Translations under genes and position numbers: made by a program
Assembly: GCF_014695915.1 (NCBI RefSeq)
Contig: NZ_JACJPF010000084.1
Coordinates: 1-64,000, forward strand
Reading direction: 5' to 3'
Source: Trichocoleus sp. FACHB-40
GTDB lineage: Bacteria; Cyanobacteriota; Cyanobacteriia; Cyanobacteriales; FACHB-T130
DNA: 64,000 nucleotides
The notes under the pieces: generated by a model
Databases searched by the model: none
What the model was told of the DNA's origin: nothing
Seen by the model: only the letters and a program-made list of their open reading frames with translations
Shown: positions 1 to 8,814 of the stretch, in pieces
How the letters are laid out: each line of letters opens with the position of its first letter
How positions within the stretch are numbered: position 1 is the first letter of the stretch

Positions 1-20
1 TCCTTTTGTTCAGGGGTCAT
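1..20 (-). CDS. Partial CDS, first codons only
   Basis: On the minus strand a start codon at 18-20 is preceded at about 8 bases by a strong ribosome binding site (AGGAGG). The frame (M-T-P-E-Q-K) stays open to the window edge. Only six codons are visible, so no function can be given. It lies just downstream of the glmS-like fragment on the same strand. Confidence 0.45.
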
Positions 21-63
21 AGCCGCTCCTCCTACGAATGCAGTTCACACTTCTGTTGACGCT

Positions 64-402
64 CTACCTATTATCCTCTCTTGATAGTAGTTTTACAAAA
101 CCGGGATGCTCCCGTGGTGCATCTCGAAATTTCGCAGCATCATGTACTATAGTGGGAACTTTTGCCACTTGTTCAAACAAATATTTACCTACTAAGCTGG
201 CATACAAACTACTACCACAAGCAATAATTTGAATTTGGTTTATATCAAGGTAAAAATTAGAGGAAAACCCTAAATTTATGATGTGTTCACCTAATGCTGG
301 TATTGACTGATTAGTAAAAGCATCTAAGCAAGCTTGCACCACGGCTGACTGCTCGTGGATTTCCTTAAGTGTGTAATGTTCAATTTTATTTTCTTTCATC
401 AA
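64..402 (-). pseudogene. glmS-like fragment (start of a SIS domain)
   Basis: The 112-residue frame matches the linker and first strand-helix units of the SIS (sugar isomerase) domain of glutamine-fructose-6-phosphate aminotransferase. It has LKEIHEQ, then the loop IIACGSSLYASLVGKYL and a FRDAP segment where GlmS usually has FRYAP. The N-terminal glutaminase domain (about 240 residues) and nearly all of both SIS domains are missing, and similarity stops after FRDAP. It is therefore read as a decayed copy. It cannot catalyse glucosamine-6-phosphate synthesis. A short expressed SIS peptide is possible but unlikely. Confidence 0.6.
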
Positions 403-512
403 TATCTCCGTTAAATTAATTTCAACTACTCTTAAAGCCGAAAAACATAATTATCATCTTTTGTCAATTGTCCGTTGAGGTTAAAAGTTGAGTATAAATT
501 ATTGTTGTTAGG

Positions 513-550
513 TTGAAAAGTTAGAACCTGACAAGGTTTTAACTTTTCAA
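513..550. repeat. Imperfect hairpin upstream of dxr
   Basis: An 11-base perfect inverted repeat (TTGAAAAGTTA at 513-523 and its complement at 540-550) encloses a second pair AACC/GGTT, giving an almost complete 38-base palindrome about 80 bases before dxr. It could be a leader hairpin or a dispersed repeat. No T-run follows, so it is not called a terminator. Confidence 0.5.
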
Positions 551-631
551 TCCGGCAACGTTTTAATGACCAACGACTAAGACAGCCCAAACAATCGTAT
601 AGTGTAAAGTACAGCGAATTATTAAATAAAT

Positions 632-1825
632 ATGAAAGCGATCGCTCTCCTTGGCTCTACCGGATCAATTGGAACTCAGACGCTAGATATCGTGGCTCAG
701 TACCCTGACCAGTTTCGGATTGTAGGGTTAGCAGCTGGACGCAACGTAGAAATGCTTGCTGCACAAATACGACAGTTTCGCCCAAGCATAGCAGCCATCT
801 GCGAAGAAGAGAAATTGTCAGAATTGAAAGAGGCGATAAAAGACCTCGACCCCCAACCCGTCCTACTTGCGGGCCAAGCCGGGGTGATTGAAGTTGCCCG
901 TTACAGCGATGCCCAAATCGTAGTCACTGGTATTGTCGGCTGTGCAGGTCTATTGCCAACCATCGCCGCAATTGAAGCTGGAAAAGACATTGCTCTGGCG
1001 AATAAAGAAACTCTAATTGCTGGGGGGCCAGTTGTGCTGCCTTTGGTGGAGAAATATGGCGTTAAGTTGCTGCCAGCTGACTCAGAACATTCTGCCATCT
1101 TTCAGTGCCTTCAAGGGGTAAAGATGGGCGGCTTGCGGCGAATTTTGCTCACGGCTTCAGGAGGTGCTTTCCGCGATTTGCCTGTAGAAAAATTAGCAAC
1201 AGTTAAAGTTGCAGATGCTCTGAAGCATCCTAATTGGTCAATGGGTAAAAAAATTACTATAGACTCCGCCACGTTGATGAATAAAGGGCTGGAAGTAATT
1301 GAGGCTCATTTCCTATTTGGCATGGATTACGACCATATCGATATTGTCATCCATCCCCAAAGTATTATTCACTCATTAATTGAGTTGCAAGATACTTCAG
1401 TTTTAGCTCAGTTGGGTTGGCCTGATATGCGGTTGCCGCTGCTTTATGCGTTGTCATGGCCGGAACGAATTCATACAGATTGGCAACAGTTAGATTTAGT
1501 AAAAGCTGGAAATTTAACCTTCAAAGAACCAGATCATCAAAAGTATCCCTGTATGCAACTTGCCTATACAGCGGGAAGAGCTGGTGGTTCAATGCCTGCT
1601 GTTTTGAATGCGGCAAATGAACAGGCGGTGGCGCTATTTTTGGAAGAAAAAATTGAATTTTTGGATATTCCACGTTGTATTGAATATGTATGCGATCGCC
1701 ATCAATCCGACAATCGATCCAATCCTTCTCTTGATGACATTGTAGCAGCCGACGAATGGGCAAGGCAGGAAGTTTTAGCGGCCAGAGATAAGATTGGACG
1801 CGATCGCCTTCTCTTCCTTAGCTAA
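632..1825 (+). CDS. dxr: 1-deoxy-D-xylulose 5-phosphate reductoisomerase
   Basis: Dxr (IspC) converts 1-deoxy-D-xylulose 5-phosphate to 2-C-methyl-D-erythritol 4-phosphate with NADPH. This is the second step of the plastid-type MEP isoprenoid pathway that feeds carotenoids, phytol and quinones. The 397-residue protein has the N-terminal dinucleotide-binding loop GSTGSIG (residues 8-14), the ANKE segment, the metal/substrate motif SEHSAIFQ and the flexible-loop region [21 protein letters not shown]. Length is normal for the family. The ATG at 632 lacks a clear Shine-Dalgarno sequence but starts the protein at the expected distance from the GSTGSIG loop. It appears to be transcribed alone. Confidence 0.97.
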   Translation: MKAIALLGSTGSIGTQTLDIVAQYPDQFRIVGLAAGRNVEMLAAQIRQFRPSIAAICEEEKLSELKEAIKDLDPQPVLLAGQAGVIEVARYSDAQIVVTGIVGCAGLLPTIAAIEAGKDIALANKETLIAGGPVVLPLVEKYGVKLLPADSEHSAIFQCLQGVKMGGLRRILLTASGGAFRDLPVEKLATVKVADALKHPNWSMGKKITIDSATLMNKGLEVIEAHFLFGMDYDHIDIVIHPQSIIHSLIELQDTSVLAQLGWPDMRLPLLYALSWPERIHTDWQQLDLVKAGNLTFKEPDHQKYPCMQLAYTAGRAGGSMPAVLNAANEQAVALFLEEKIEFLDIPRCIEYVCDRHQSDNRSNPSLDDIVAADEWARQEVLAARDKIGRDRLLFLS

Positions 1826-1901
1826 GATAAATTCATCATTGATATAGCCAAAACTACAGCGATCGCTAGAATAAATAGACTATAGCTGTGGACGCGATCG
1901 C

Positions 1902-2876
1902 ATGGACAACAATCAACCCGATGAATACGATAGTCCTTGGAAAGAAGTTATCGAAACCTATTTTCAAGACTTCATGGCATTCTTTTTTCCACAAGCTCAT
2001 GCTGAAATTAACTGGTCGAGAAATTATGAATCTCTTGACAACGAACTACAGCAAATTGTGCGGGATGCTGAGATTGGGATGCGGCGAGTCGATAAACTGA
2101 TAAAAGTATGGCTGCAAAACGGCGAGGAAGCTTGGGTATTAGTTCATATCGAAGTCCAAAGCAAATCTCAGTCAAGTTTTGCCAAGCGTATGTACACCTA
2201 CAACTACCGCATTTTTGACAGGTATGAGAGACAAGTAGCAAGTCTCGCAGTATTGGCAGATGACGAACAGAATTGGCGGCCCAATAGTTATAGTTACACC
2301 ATCTTTGGTTGTCGAGCAAGTTTAGAGTTTCCGATAGTGAAACTCTTAGATTATGACGCACGGTGGAGCGAACTAGAGCAGAGTAGCAACCCATTTTCTG
2401 TAGTAGTCATGGCGCATTTGAAAGCGAAAGCAACGCGCCGCGATAAATTTAGTCGGTTACAGTGGAAATTGAGGCTGGTCAGAGGGTTGTATAAACGCGG
2501 CTATGAACGCCAAGATATACTAGAGTTATTTCGCTTCATTGACTGGGTAATGCAATTACCAGAGGACTTAGAGGATAGGTTTGACGAAGAAATAAGCCGT
2601 TATCAGGAGGAGCAGCAAATGCCATATATTACCAGTATTGAGCGGAGAGCAATGGCAAGGGGGGAACTACAAGGGCGACTGGAAACTGCTCGAGAGGCTG
2701 TTATCGAAGTTTTAGAAACTCGTTTTAAAGTGGTTCCTCAATCTATGGTTGAGGTGATTAATGAGCTTAATGATTTGTCTGTGCTGAAGAGTCTGCTTCG
2801 GCAAGGGATAACTATTGCTTCTCTGACAGAATTTCAGGAATTTATCAAAAGTTTATCAAATGAGCGATCCGATTAA
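1902..2876 (+). CDS. Rpn/YhgA-type PD-(D/E)xK nuclease (putative transposase family)
   Basis: A 324-residue protein of the recombination-promoting-nuclease (Rpn)/YhgA-like family that is highly expanded in cyanobacteria. Nuclease-core residues fit D64 (RRVDKL) and E84-x-Q86 (HIEVQSK). The C-terminal part after residue 235 is a helical tail rich in charged residues (RGELQGRLETAREAVIEVLETRF). Family members are DNA endonucleases linked to recombination or genome defence; the role of this copy is not known. The start codon lies directly after a HIP1 site. Its last ~86 codons are repeated twice downstream. Confidence 0.8.
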   Translation: MDNNQPDEYDSPWKEVIETYFQDFMAFFFPQAHAEINWSRNYESLDNELQQIVRDAEIGMRRVDKLIKVWLQNGEEAWVLVHIEVQSKSQSSFAKRMYTYNYRIFDRYERQVASLAVLADDEQNWRPNSYSYTIFGCRASLEFPIVKLLDYDARWSELEQSSNPFSVVVMAHLKAKATRRDKFSRLQWKLRLVRGLYKRGYERQDILELFRFIDWVMQLPEDLEDRFDEEISRYQEEQQMPYITSIERRAMARGELQGRLETAREAVIEVLETRFKVVPQSMVEVINELNDLSVLKSLLRQGITIASLTEFQEFIKSLSNERSD

Positions 2877-2935
2877 TAGAAGAATTTGAAGATAATCTTG
2901 ACGGAGAAATAAAAGGTTATCAGGAGGAGCAGCAA

Positions 2936-3194
2936 ATGCCATATATTACCAGTATTGAGCGGAGAGCAATGGCAAGGGGGGGAACTACAAGGGCGATTGG
3001 AAACTGCGCGAGAGTTTATTATAGAACTTTTGGAGACTCGTTTTGAAGTGGTTCCTCAATCTATCGTAGAGGTGATTAATGAGATTGATGATTTGTCACT
3101 GATCAAGAGTCTCCTCCGGCAAGCTGCAACTATTGCTTCTCTGTCAGAATTTCAGGAATTTATCAAAAGTTTATCAAATGAGCGATCCGATTAA
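2936..3194 (+). pseudogene. Second copy of the Rpn-nuclease 3' end, frameshifted
   Basis: A near copy of the last ~86 codons of the nuclease gene at 1902-2876. It begins at the same MPYITSIERRAMARG segment, but the G-run after GCAA has 7 Gs, against 6 in the other two copies. This shifts the frame, and the rest (GELQGRLETAREF...) is read in another frame from about 2955. The stop context GAGCGATCCGATTAATAG is the same as in the first copy. It is a non-functional duplicate unless the tail is expressed from an internal start. Confidence 0.75.
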
Positions 3195-3253
3195 TAGAAG
3201 AATTTGAAGATAATCTTGACGGAGAAATAAAAGGTTATCCGGAGGAGCAGCAA

Positions 3254-3514
3254 ATGCCATATATTACCAGTATTGAGCGGAGAGCAATGGCAAGGGGGGA
3301 ACTACAAGGGCGATTGGAAAGTGCGCGAGAGAATGTTATCGAAGTTTTAAAAACTCGTTTTGAAGTGGTTCCTCAATCTATGGTTGAGGTGATTAATGAG
3401 CTTAATGATTTGTCTGTGTTAAAGACGCTCCATAGACAAGCCATAACTATTGCGTCGCTGTCAGATTTTCAGGGATTTATTAGTAGTATTAGGTCTGAAC
3501 CTGAACAATCATAA
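3254..3514 (+). pseudogene. Third copy of the Rpn-nuclease 3' end
   Basis: An 86-residue frame starting MPYITSIERR, intact in its first part, with the same charged helical tail as the C-terminus of the nuclease at 1902-2876 and a diverged end (DFQGFISSIRSEPEQS). AGGAGGAG... precedes ATG at about 10 bases because the internal codons of the parent happen to form a ribosome binding site, so it may be translated. It contains no nuclease core. Confidence 0.6.
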
Positions 3515-3755
3515 CTTCACGCTTTAAGTTGTTAGATAGCGATTTACTAAGAGCAATAAGCAAGAGAGATTTCTAAAAAAAAATATAGAGTGCCACGCTT
3601 CAAGAGCAGCCGTAATGCGATCGCATTCATCATCAACAGGCAATATAGGAAGTTTTGGCATGAAGTAAAGTTATTAGAAAAGGTAAAACCTGCGGAAAAA
3701 TTACCTAACATCTTGTATATATAAGTTGATACTTTTATTTCTGTCAGCAAAAATT

Positions 3756-4457
3756 ATGAATCACATTCATAGAGCGATCGCTATCTTGGGAATCATTACT
3801 TCCATCGGTGGACTGTCTCCTTCGGTCTATGCTCAACCACCGCAAACGCTCACGCAAGAAAGAAGCGCTGAGGACTTCAACAAAGAAGGATTAGAAAAGT
3901 ACCACAACGGAGACTACCAGGGAGCAATACAAGATTACGATCGGGCAATTCGTCTCGATCCCAACTTTGCGGGAGCTTATGTAAATCGAGGCAATGCTCG
4001 CGATGACATGGGAGATATACAAGGAGCGATCGCAGATTATAACCAAGCGATTCGTGTCAATCCCAAGGATGATACAGCCTACTACAACCGAGGAATCTCT
4101 CGCATCAGAGCGAGAAACTATCAAGAAGCGATCACAGACTTCGACCAAGCAATTCGTCTTAATCCTGAGTTTGCCGAGGCTTATGGCAACCGGGGAAATA
4201 TTCGCGCCGCCCTTGGAGATAAACAGGGAGCGATCGCTGATTATAACCAGGTACTACAAATTAATCCCAATGATGCCCTAGCATACTATAACCGGGCGAC
4301 TGCCAAAGCTCAATTAGGAAACCCACAGGACGTGATCGCAGATTTTCAGAAAGCCGCCGACCTCGGCAAACAACAAGATAATCAAAGGTTATATCAAGAT
4401 GCACTCGATAAAATTAAAGATTTGCAACAATCAGTAGCCGAACGCCAAACAGTTTGA
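3756..4457 (+). CDS. Exported TPR-repeat protein
   Basis: A 233-residue protein with an N-terminal signal peptide (hydrophobic residues about 6-22, probable cleavage after SVYA near residue 27) followed by five tetratricopeptide repeats with the usual pattern GDYQGAIQDYDRAIRLDP. TPR arrays bind partner proteins, here in the periplasm or cell envelope. No catalytic domain is present. The ATG at 3756 is preferred over the upstream alternative start at 3726 because it places the signal peptide at the N-terminus. Several repeat helices are encoded across HIP1 octamers (GAIADYN), which is usual in this genome. Confidence 0.85.
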   Translation: MNHIHRAIAILGIITSIGGLSPSVYAQPPQTLTQERSAEDFNKEGLEKYHNGDYQGAIQDYDRAIRLDPNFAGAYVNRGNARDDMGDIQGAIADYNQAIRVNPKDDTAYYNRGISRIRARNYQEAITDFDQAIRLNPEFAEAYGNRGNIRAALGDKQGAIADYNQVLQINPNDALAYYNRATAKAQLGNPQDVIADFQKAADLGKQQDNQRLYQDALDKIKDLQQSVAERQTV

Positions 4458-4520
4458 TCTCGATTTGGTGCGATCTTCTCCAAAAATTTTCTCTTCAGCA
4501 ATAAATACTTTTGATTCGCT

Positions 4521-4739
4521 ATGCCAGTAGACTTAATCATTTTCATCGCCGCAATTATAGTTTCCTGGCTAATCTTCACCCTACTGGTTAAAGTTGTGAA
4601 GGCAAGTATTAGCACTGCCATTCTTGTTGCGGCAATTGTTCTTATTTTGCAACTATTCTTTGGCATTGGCCCTCAAGACCTTTGGCAACAAGTGACCCAA
4701 CTTCCTCAAACTCTTTGGCAGTTAGTTACAGGCAAGTAA
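4521..4739 (+). CDS. Small membrane protein, conserved-type, unknown function
   Basis: A 72-residue protein with two hydrophobic segments (about residues 4-26 and 31-48) and an amphipathic, tryptophan- and glutamine-containing tail (DLWQQVTQLPQTLWQLV). No known domain is recognised. It is followed by an inverted repeat that could terminate transcription. Composition and start context look like a true gene. Confidence 0.65.
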   Translation: MPVDLIIFIAAIIVSWLIFTLLVKVVKASISTAILVAAIVLILQLFFGIGPQDLWQQVTQLPQTLWQLVTGK

Positions 4740-4740
4740 T

Positions 4741-4764
4741 AATAGCTAATTGGAATTAGCTATT
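4741..4764. terminator. Inverted repeat between convergent genes
   Basis: AATAGCTAATT and its complement are separated by GG. They lie between the stop codons of the small membrane protein (plus strand) and the MinD-like ATPase (minus strand), where a bidirectional terminator would be expected. No long T-run is present. Confidence 0.45.
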
Positions 4765-4769
4765 AGCCA

Positions 4770-5531
4770 TCAAGCGATAATCATTTTGGCAACATTTTCC
4801 ATCACCTTGCTTAACGGATGATCTGGAAAACGCAAGCAGAACAAATCGCTACTTGCCATTTGGATCATCTCTTCCGAAAGCGGCAAAATACCTGCTACCG
4901 GTGCGTTATATGTCTTCTCGACTTGTTGCTTCAAAGCATCAAAATCCAAAATAGGTAGGGCCTTATTCACCATAAGCAACATCTTAGGAACCTGCAACTT
5001 TCGCGCAACTTCCACTGTCACGGCAGTACCCTGAAAATCTTGGCGATCTGGACGCAAAATCAAAACCAAAATATCAGAGATAGTGATAGAAAGCAGAGTT
5101 TCTTCATTAAGCCCTGGATGGGTATCAATGAATAAGTAGTCTAAATCTAGAGCGTCGATTACTTCTTGAAACCCATCATTTAGCAGACCAAAATCGAATC
5201 CCTCGCGCAGCACTCTGGTAATATCTCCAGCTTTAATGCTGGAAGGAATCAGGTAAATGCTGCTGTTTTTATTACCCGTTTTTTTCAAAACCGAGGTGAC
5301 ATCATAAGCAGCTTCTTCAATTAAACAGCGCCCCCACAAATAGTCATTGAGAGAGTGTTTTATCTTATCCTCATCGAAACCGAAAAGCACATGAATTCCG
5401 GGGGATTGGATATCCGTATCAACAATGCCAACGCGATGCCCAAAGCGAGCAACTATCGCAGCCAGGTTAGCAGTCGAGTTCGATTTTCCGGTGCCACCCC
5501 GAAATGAGTGGATGGACACGATTTTTGACAT
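4770..5531 (-). CDS. MinD/ParA-type ATPase
   Basis: A 253-residue P-loop ATPase of the MinD/ParA superfamily. It has a deviant Walker A region FRGGTGKSNST (residues 10-20), a switch I DTDIQSPG and a switch II DTHPG. The signature lysine of classical MinD/ParA (KGGxGK) is arginine here (R11), a variation that changes the residue used for trans-interaction in the dimer. Family members form ATP-dependent dimers and position proteins, plasmids or complexes. The C-terminus (ENVAKMIIA) is short, without a clear MinD membrane helix. It is the last gene of a minus-strand cluster with a winged-helix protein and a CHASE2 protein. GAGGT precedes the start. Confidence 0.85.
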   Translation of the reverse strand: MSKIVSIHSFRGGTGKSNSTANLAAIVARFGHRVGIVDTDIQSPGIHVLFGFDEDKIKHSLNDYLWGRCLIEEAAYDVTSVLKKTGNKNSSIYLIPSSIKAGDITRVLREGFDFGLLNDGFQEVIDALDLDYLFIDTHPGLNEETLLSITISDILVLILRPDRQDFQGTAVTVEVARKLQVPKMLLMVNKALPILDFDALKQQVEKTYNAPVAGILPLSEEMIQMASSDLFCLRFPDHPLSKVMENVAKMIIA

Positions 5532-5558
5532 GATTTACCTCAATTAACTCATAACTCA

Positions 5559-5582
5559 AGACGCGATTTATCATCGCGTCTC
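5559..5582. repeat. AGACGCGAT hairpin repeat
   Basis: AGACGCGAT and ATCGCGTCT form a short hairpin in the spacer between the winged-helix and MinD-like genes. The same arms recur at 49503-49522, so this is a dispersed intergenic repeat. Confidence 0.6.
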
Positions 5583-5599
5583 TACAAACTCCTAAATCA

Positions 5600-5929
5600 T
5601 CACTCTTCCCCTGGTGCCTTCTCTTCTAAACTTTGCCAGATATCTGTAGACAACTTGCTACGCCGTTTAGAGGCAAGGCGAGGTCGGTAGAAGCGATCGC
5701 TTCCCTGTTCCACTTCTTGCACAAATCCTTGTGCTATCAGGGTGTCTAGCTGTGTGCGGGCAATATCTTCACCCGCGCCAGTATGAGCCACCACTTCCGC
5801 TAAGGATACGCTTTTGTGACGCATGATCCAATTGACGAGTTTCTGCTCTTGGTCGGGTAAACTCATCACATCGACCATACTCAGACCAATATCTGTCTCT
5901 TGTTCCCCAGATGTCGTTTCCTTAGTCAT
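5600..5929 (-). CDS. Winged-helix-like small protein
   Basis: A 109-residue protein whose central part (LVNWIMRHKSVSLAEVVAHTGAGEDIARTQLDTLIAQGFV then a basic beta-wing stretch) has the length and spacing of a MarR/Rrf2-like winged-helix domain. DNA binding or a protein-interaction use of that fold are both possible. AGGAGG lies 6 bases before ATG. It sits between the CHASE2 gene and the MinD-like gene on the same strand with short spacers, so the three are probably one operon. Confidence 0.7.
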   Translation of the reverse strand: MTKETTSGEQETDIGLSMVDVMSLPDQEQKLVNWIMRHKSVSLAEVVAHTGAGEDIARTQLDTLIAQGFVQEVEQGSDRFYRPRLASKRRSKLSTDIWQSLEEKAPGEE

Positions 5930-5987
5930 AGTGTTCCTCCCTTGACTTTAAGCCAATTGATGTTGAAAGCGATCGCTCCTATCCCCA

Positions 5988-8306
5988 TCACTTAGATTCA
6001 TCCTCTGTCTTCTGTCGCTTGTTCGCCCTTTGCTGCAACTGCTGGAAATAGTCTTCTTCAGATGAGTTAACTTCTTGGCTTACCTGTGAATCCTCTTCGA
6101 CCTCAGCTACGCCTTCAGTTTGTCCGTTAGCGTCCAAATTCTTCAGTCGCACTCGTTGCTGCAACTGCTGGAAGTAGTCTTCTTCAGCGGTTTGGGCGTC
6201 TTGGCTTACCTGTGAATCCTCTTCGATCTCAGTTACGCCTTCAGTTTGTGCGTTAGCGTCCAAATTCTTCAGTTGCACTCGTTGCTGCAACTGCTGGAAG
6301 TAGTCTTCTTCAGGGGTTTGGGCGTCTTGGCTTATCTGTGTATCTTCTTCGATCTCGGTTGCCGCTTCACGTCCGTCTGCATCCCCATTTTTCAGATTCG
6401 CCTTTTGCTGCAACTGCTCAAAGTAGTCAATTTCTTCAGTTATTACAGGTACAGAGGCGGAAACTGCGGCTTCTGATATCTGTGTATTTGATTCAATTTC
6501 GACATCGCTGCGCCGATTTTTCCGATTTTTCGCCTTTTGCTGCAACTGCTGCAAGTAGTCGTCGGTTTCTTCAGTTATTACAGGTACAGAGGCGGAAACT
6601 GTCACTTCTGATGTCTGTGTATTTGATTCAATTTCGACATCCCTGTGCCGATTTTCCGCCTTTTGCTGCAACTGCTGCAAGTAGTCGTTGGTTTCATCAA
6701 TTATTACAACTTGGGGTGAAACTGTCGCTTCTGATGAGTGTGGATTTGATTCAATCTCGACATCGCTGTGCCGAGGACGCAAATTTTTTCCCTGTTGCTG
6801 CAACTGCTGCAAGTAGCCGTCGTTTTTTTCAGTTGTTTCAATGGCTTGGGATGCAGGCGTAGCTTTTGCCTTAGATGAGGTACCGCCTCGACTTCTGAGA
6901 TTTTTTCCCTTTTGCTGCAACTCCTGAAAATAGTCAGTTTCTGTAATTTCAGCTACCTGGCGCTCTTTCTTTTCTTCATCAATCTCAATATCGATTTTCA
7001 AGAAACCCTTGACACTTTTATAGATTGCCTTGGCGTAGCCTCTTTCTACGATCAAAACACCGCCAGCTGTCGCCACCAGTGCCAATGCTGGCGGTATTAG
7101 CGGTATCCACCCAGCTTGGAGAAATAAAACGTAGCAAGTTCCATACAAAACGACTATTGCTACGCCTCCAGCAATACCAAGCAGCCAAGGACGGCGAATG
7201 CGCCATGCTAGAATCCCTCCCGCCAGCGACCAACCCCAAATCCAGAAAAGTTCGCCCCACTCATTCCAGTACCAAAATAGGGGTCGTTTATCCAGCACTG
7301 CGCTGAGGATTTGACTGACAACTTGAGCGTGAATGGTCACTCCGGGCATTTTCTGGGTGCCTTCCTGACTAGCACTGTAAGGCGTGTTAAAGTCGTCATT
7401 TACGCTGGTTGCTGTGTAGCCAACCAGCACAACTTTATCTTTTACTAAAGCCGGATCGACTTTACCCTTGAGTACATCTGTGAGCGTTACTTTGTTGGCT
7501 GGCTCATTTGCAGAGCGATAATTAATTAGCATCTGCAAACCCTCCATATCGGCGTTCCGATATCCGCCAGCATTTTTGTCGGGGCTTTTGAATACGGTTG
7601 AGGCGATTTTCAGGTTTCCATCGGGTGTAGGTTCCGCTTCAATTCCCTCAGCTTGCAGGTAAATTAGTGCTAGGGACATATCCAAAGATGTCAGTTGCTC
7701 TTCGGGATCGCTGCATAGGTGGGCATTCTCTAGGGGAACTTTCGGGGCTGGGGGACTTGCAACTAAGAGACTGCGGCGCACCCATCCATCAGGCTCTTTG
7801 ACGAAATCAGCAAATCCAACTTGCTCTGGTGGGATGCTTGGTGGCGGCGGAAATCCTGCTTGTTTACCGTCACTCAGTTGGCAGATAGTTATAATGCGAT
7901 CGCTTCCCTTCAACACCTTCAATAAGTCTGCATTTCCCTCTTTGACGGGAACATCCCGAATAATATCTATACCGATGGCTCGCGGTTCATACTCGTCTAG
8001 TTTCTGCAAAACTCTAGCAATTGTCTCATCAGACAAAGGCCATCCCTTCTCCGCTTGGATGTCTCCCTCGGTGATTTCCACCAGCAACACGCGCTTATCT
8101 GGCCCTTCATCAGGACGCAGACGAATTAGCTGATCAAAAGCACCAAGCTCCTGTCCCTGGAGCATTCCCAGCGCTCTTGCTCCTACTACCAAGCCTGTAA
8201 TTACAATGCTGGTGAGAACTACCTGTCCGCCAAAGTTTAATGCTGTTGTGCCGACGTTGGTGTTTGATAACAGGGAGCGAATTTTTGAGTTGAGCCGAGA
8301 AATCAT
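5988..8306 (-). CDS. CHASE2-domain membrane protein with eight DYFQQLQQ tail repeats
   Basis: A 772-residue protein. Residues about 27-47 are a membrane anchor, about 55-330 an extracytoplasmic CHASE2 sensor (LLVEITEGDIQ, WPLSDETIARVL, AIGIDI, YRSANEP, VVLVGYTATSVNDDF), and about 352-420 three membrane segments. CHASE2 proteins normally carry a cyclase, kinase or phosphodiesterase after these helices. Here the cytoplasmic part (residues ~456-770) has no enzyme domain. It holds eight copies of a D-Y-(F/L)-x-Q-L-Q-Q module separated by acidic linkers. The repeats look like short linear docking motifs. The adjacent winged-helix and MinD-like genes are the natural candidate partners, by inference from the operon. 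Confidence 0.88.
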   Translation of the reverse strand: MISRLNSKIRSLLSNTNVGTTALNFGGQVVLTSIVITGLVVGARALGMLQGQELGAFDQLIRLRPDEGPDKRVLLVEITEGDIQAEKGWPLSDETIARVLQKLDEYEPRAIGIDIIRDVPVKEGNADLLKVLKGSDRIITICQLSDGKQAGFPPPPSIPPEQVGFADFVKEPDGWVRRSLLVASPPAPKVPLENAHLCSDPEEQLTSLDMSLALIYLQAEGIEAEPTPDGNLKIASTVFKSPDKNAGGYRNADMEGLQMLINYRSANEPANKVTLTDVLKGKVDPALVKDKVVLVGYTATSVNDDFNTPYSASQEGTQKMPGVTIHAQVVSQILSAVLDKRPLFWYWNEWGELFWIWGWSLAGGILAWRIRRPWLLGIAGGVAIVVLYGTCYVLFLQAGWIPLIPPALALVATAGGVLIVERGYAKAIYKSVKGFLKIDIEIDEEKKERQVAEITETDYFQELQQKGKNLRSRGGTSSKAKATPASQAIETTEKNDGYLQQLQQQGKNLRPRHSDVEIESNPHSSEATVSPQVVIIDETNDYLQQLQQKAENRHRDVEIESNTQTSEVTVSASVPVITEETDDYLQQLQQKAKNRKNRRSDVEIESNTQISEAAVSASVPVITEEIDYFEQLQQKANLKNGDADGREAATEIEEDTQISQDAQTPEEDYFQQLQQRVQLKNLDANAQTEGVTEIEEDSQVSQDAQTAEEDYFQQLQQRVRLKNLDANGQTEGVAEVEEDSQVSQEVNSSEEDYFQQLQQRANKRQKTEDESK

Positions 8307-8814
8307 ATAATTGCCACCTCCTCTCTAGGGGCTAGAGTGTCAATTGTCGCTCAATCTGTCGCCTTTACAGCTAAACTCAAAATTAAGATTTTTTCTGTCC
8401 CAATGTATTTGGCAAAGCTGATTGATGAGCTTCTGCGTCGCTCTTAAATTTTATTTCTCCAACCTTACAAAACTTAATGAAGTTTTGGACAAATAAATGG
8501 ATAAGTCAATTAAATTTTCAATGAAGCAGAAGAAAAAAGGCTGACATGAGAGATAATTTATAGCAGTTATAGCATTGAAATATTCCCAATAGGCTAAAAG
8601 TAAAAAAATCAACTTAAAAACCAGACAAGAGCGATCGCATCTTTAAATTTTCTATCTTATTTCCCAGGAAAGTAGAGAAACATTGTTGAAGATAAAAGAG
8701 TCTCTGTTTACAAATTACAATGTCCTGGTTAAGCTTGTCGCTACAGACTGCAAAGCGTATGCTTTGAAGAGGTGCTGCTTGCTGGGTTAAAGTGCTACAA
8801 CTTGAAAAAAATAT
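8307..8814. other. Divergent intergenic region
   Basis: About 500 AT-rich bases between the divergent CHASE2 and DUF928 genes. It should hold both promoters. No RNA gene, repeat array or convincing small ORF was seen. Confidence 0.5.

Larger units (their letters stand above)
2560..3520 (+). repeat. Tandem array of three ~317-bp units (3' end of nuclease gene)
   Basis: The motif GGAGGAGCAGCAAATGCCAT recurs with its ATG at 2619, 2936 and 3254, giving spacings of 317 and 318 bases. The one-base difference is the extra G in the middle unit's G-run. The units include the stop codon of the parent and the ~60 bases after it. Confidence 0.85.

Noticed and set aside
102-114. GGGA-GC-TCCC palindrome shared by the glmS fragment (102-114), the DUF928 gene (9008-9020) and the PP2C gene end (32979-32990) as a mobile repeat
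   Set aside because: In the DUF928 gene the sequence encodes the family's own conserved GASRG motif, and the third copy is imperfect. Three short matches in coding sequence do not establish a repeat family.
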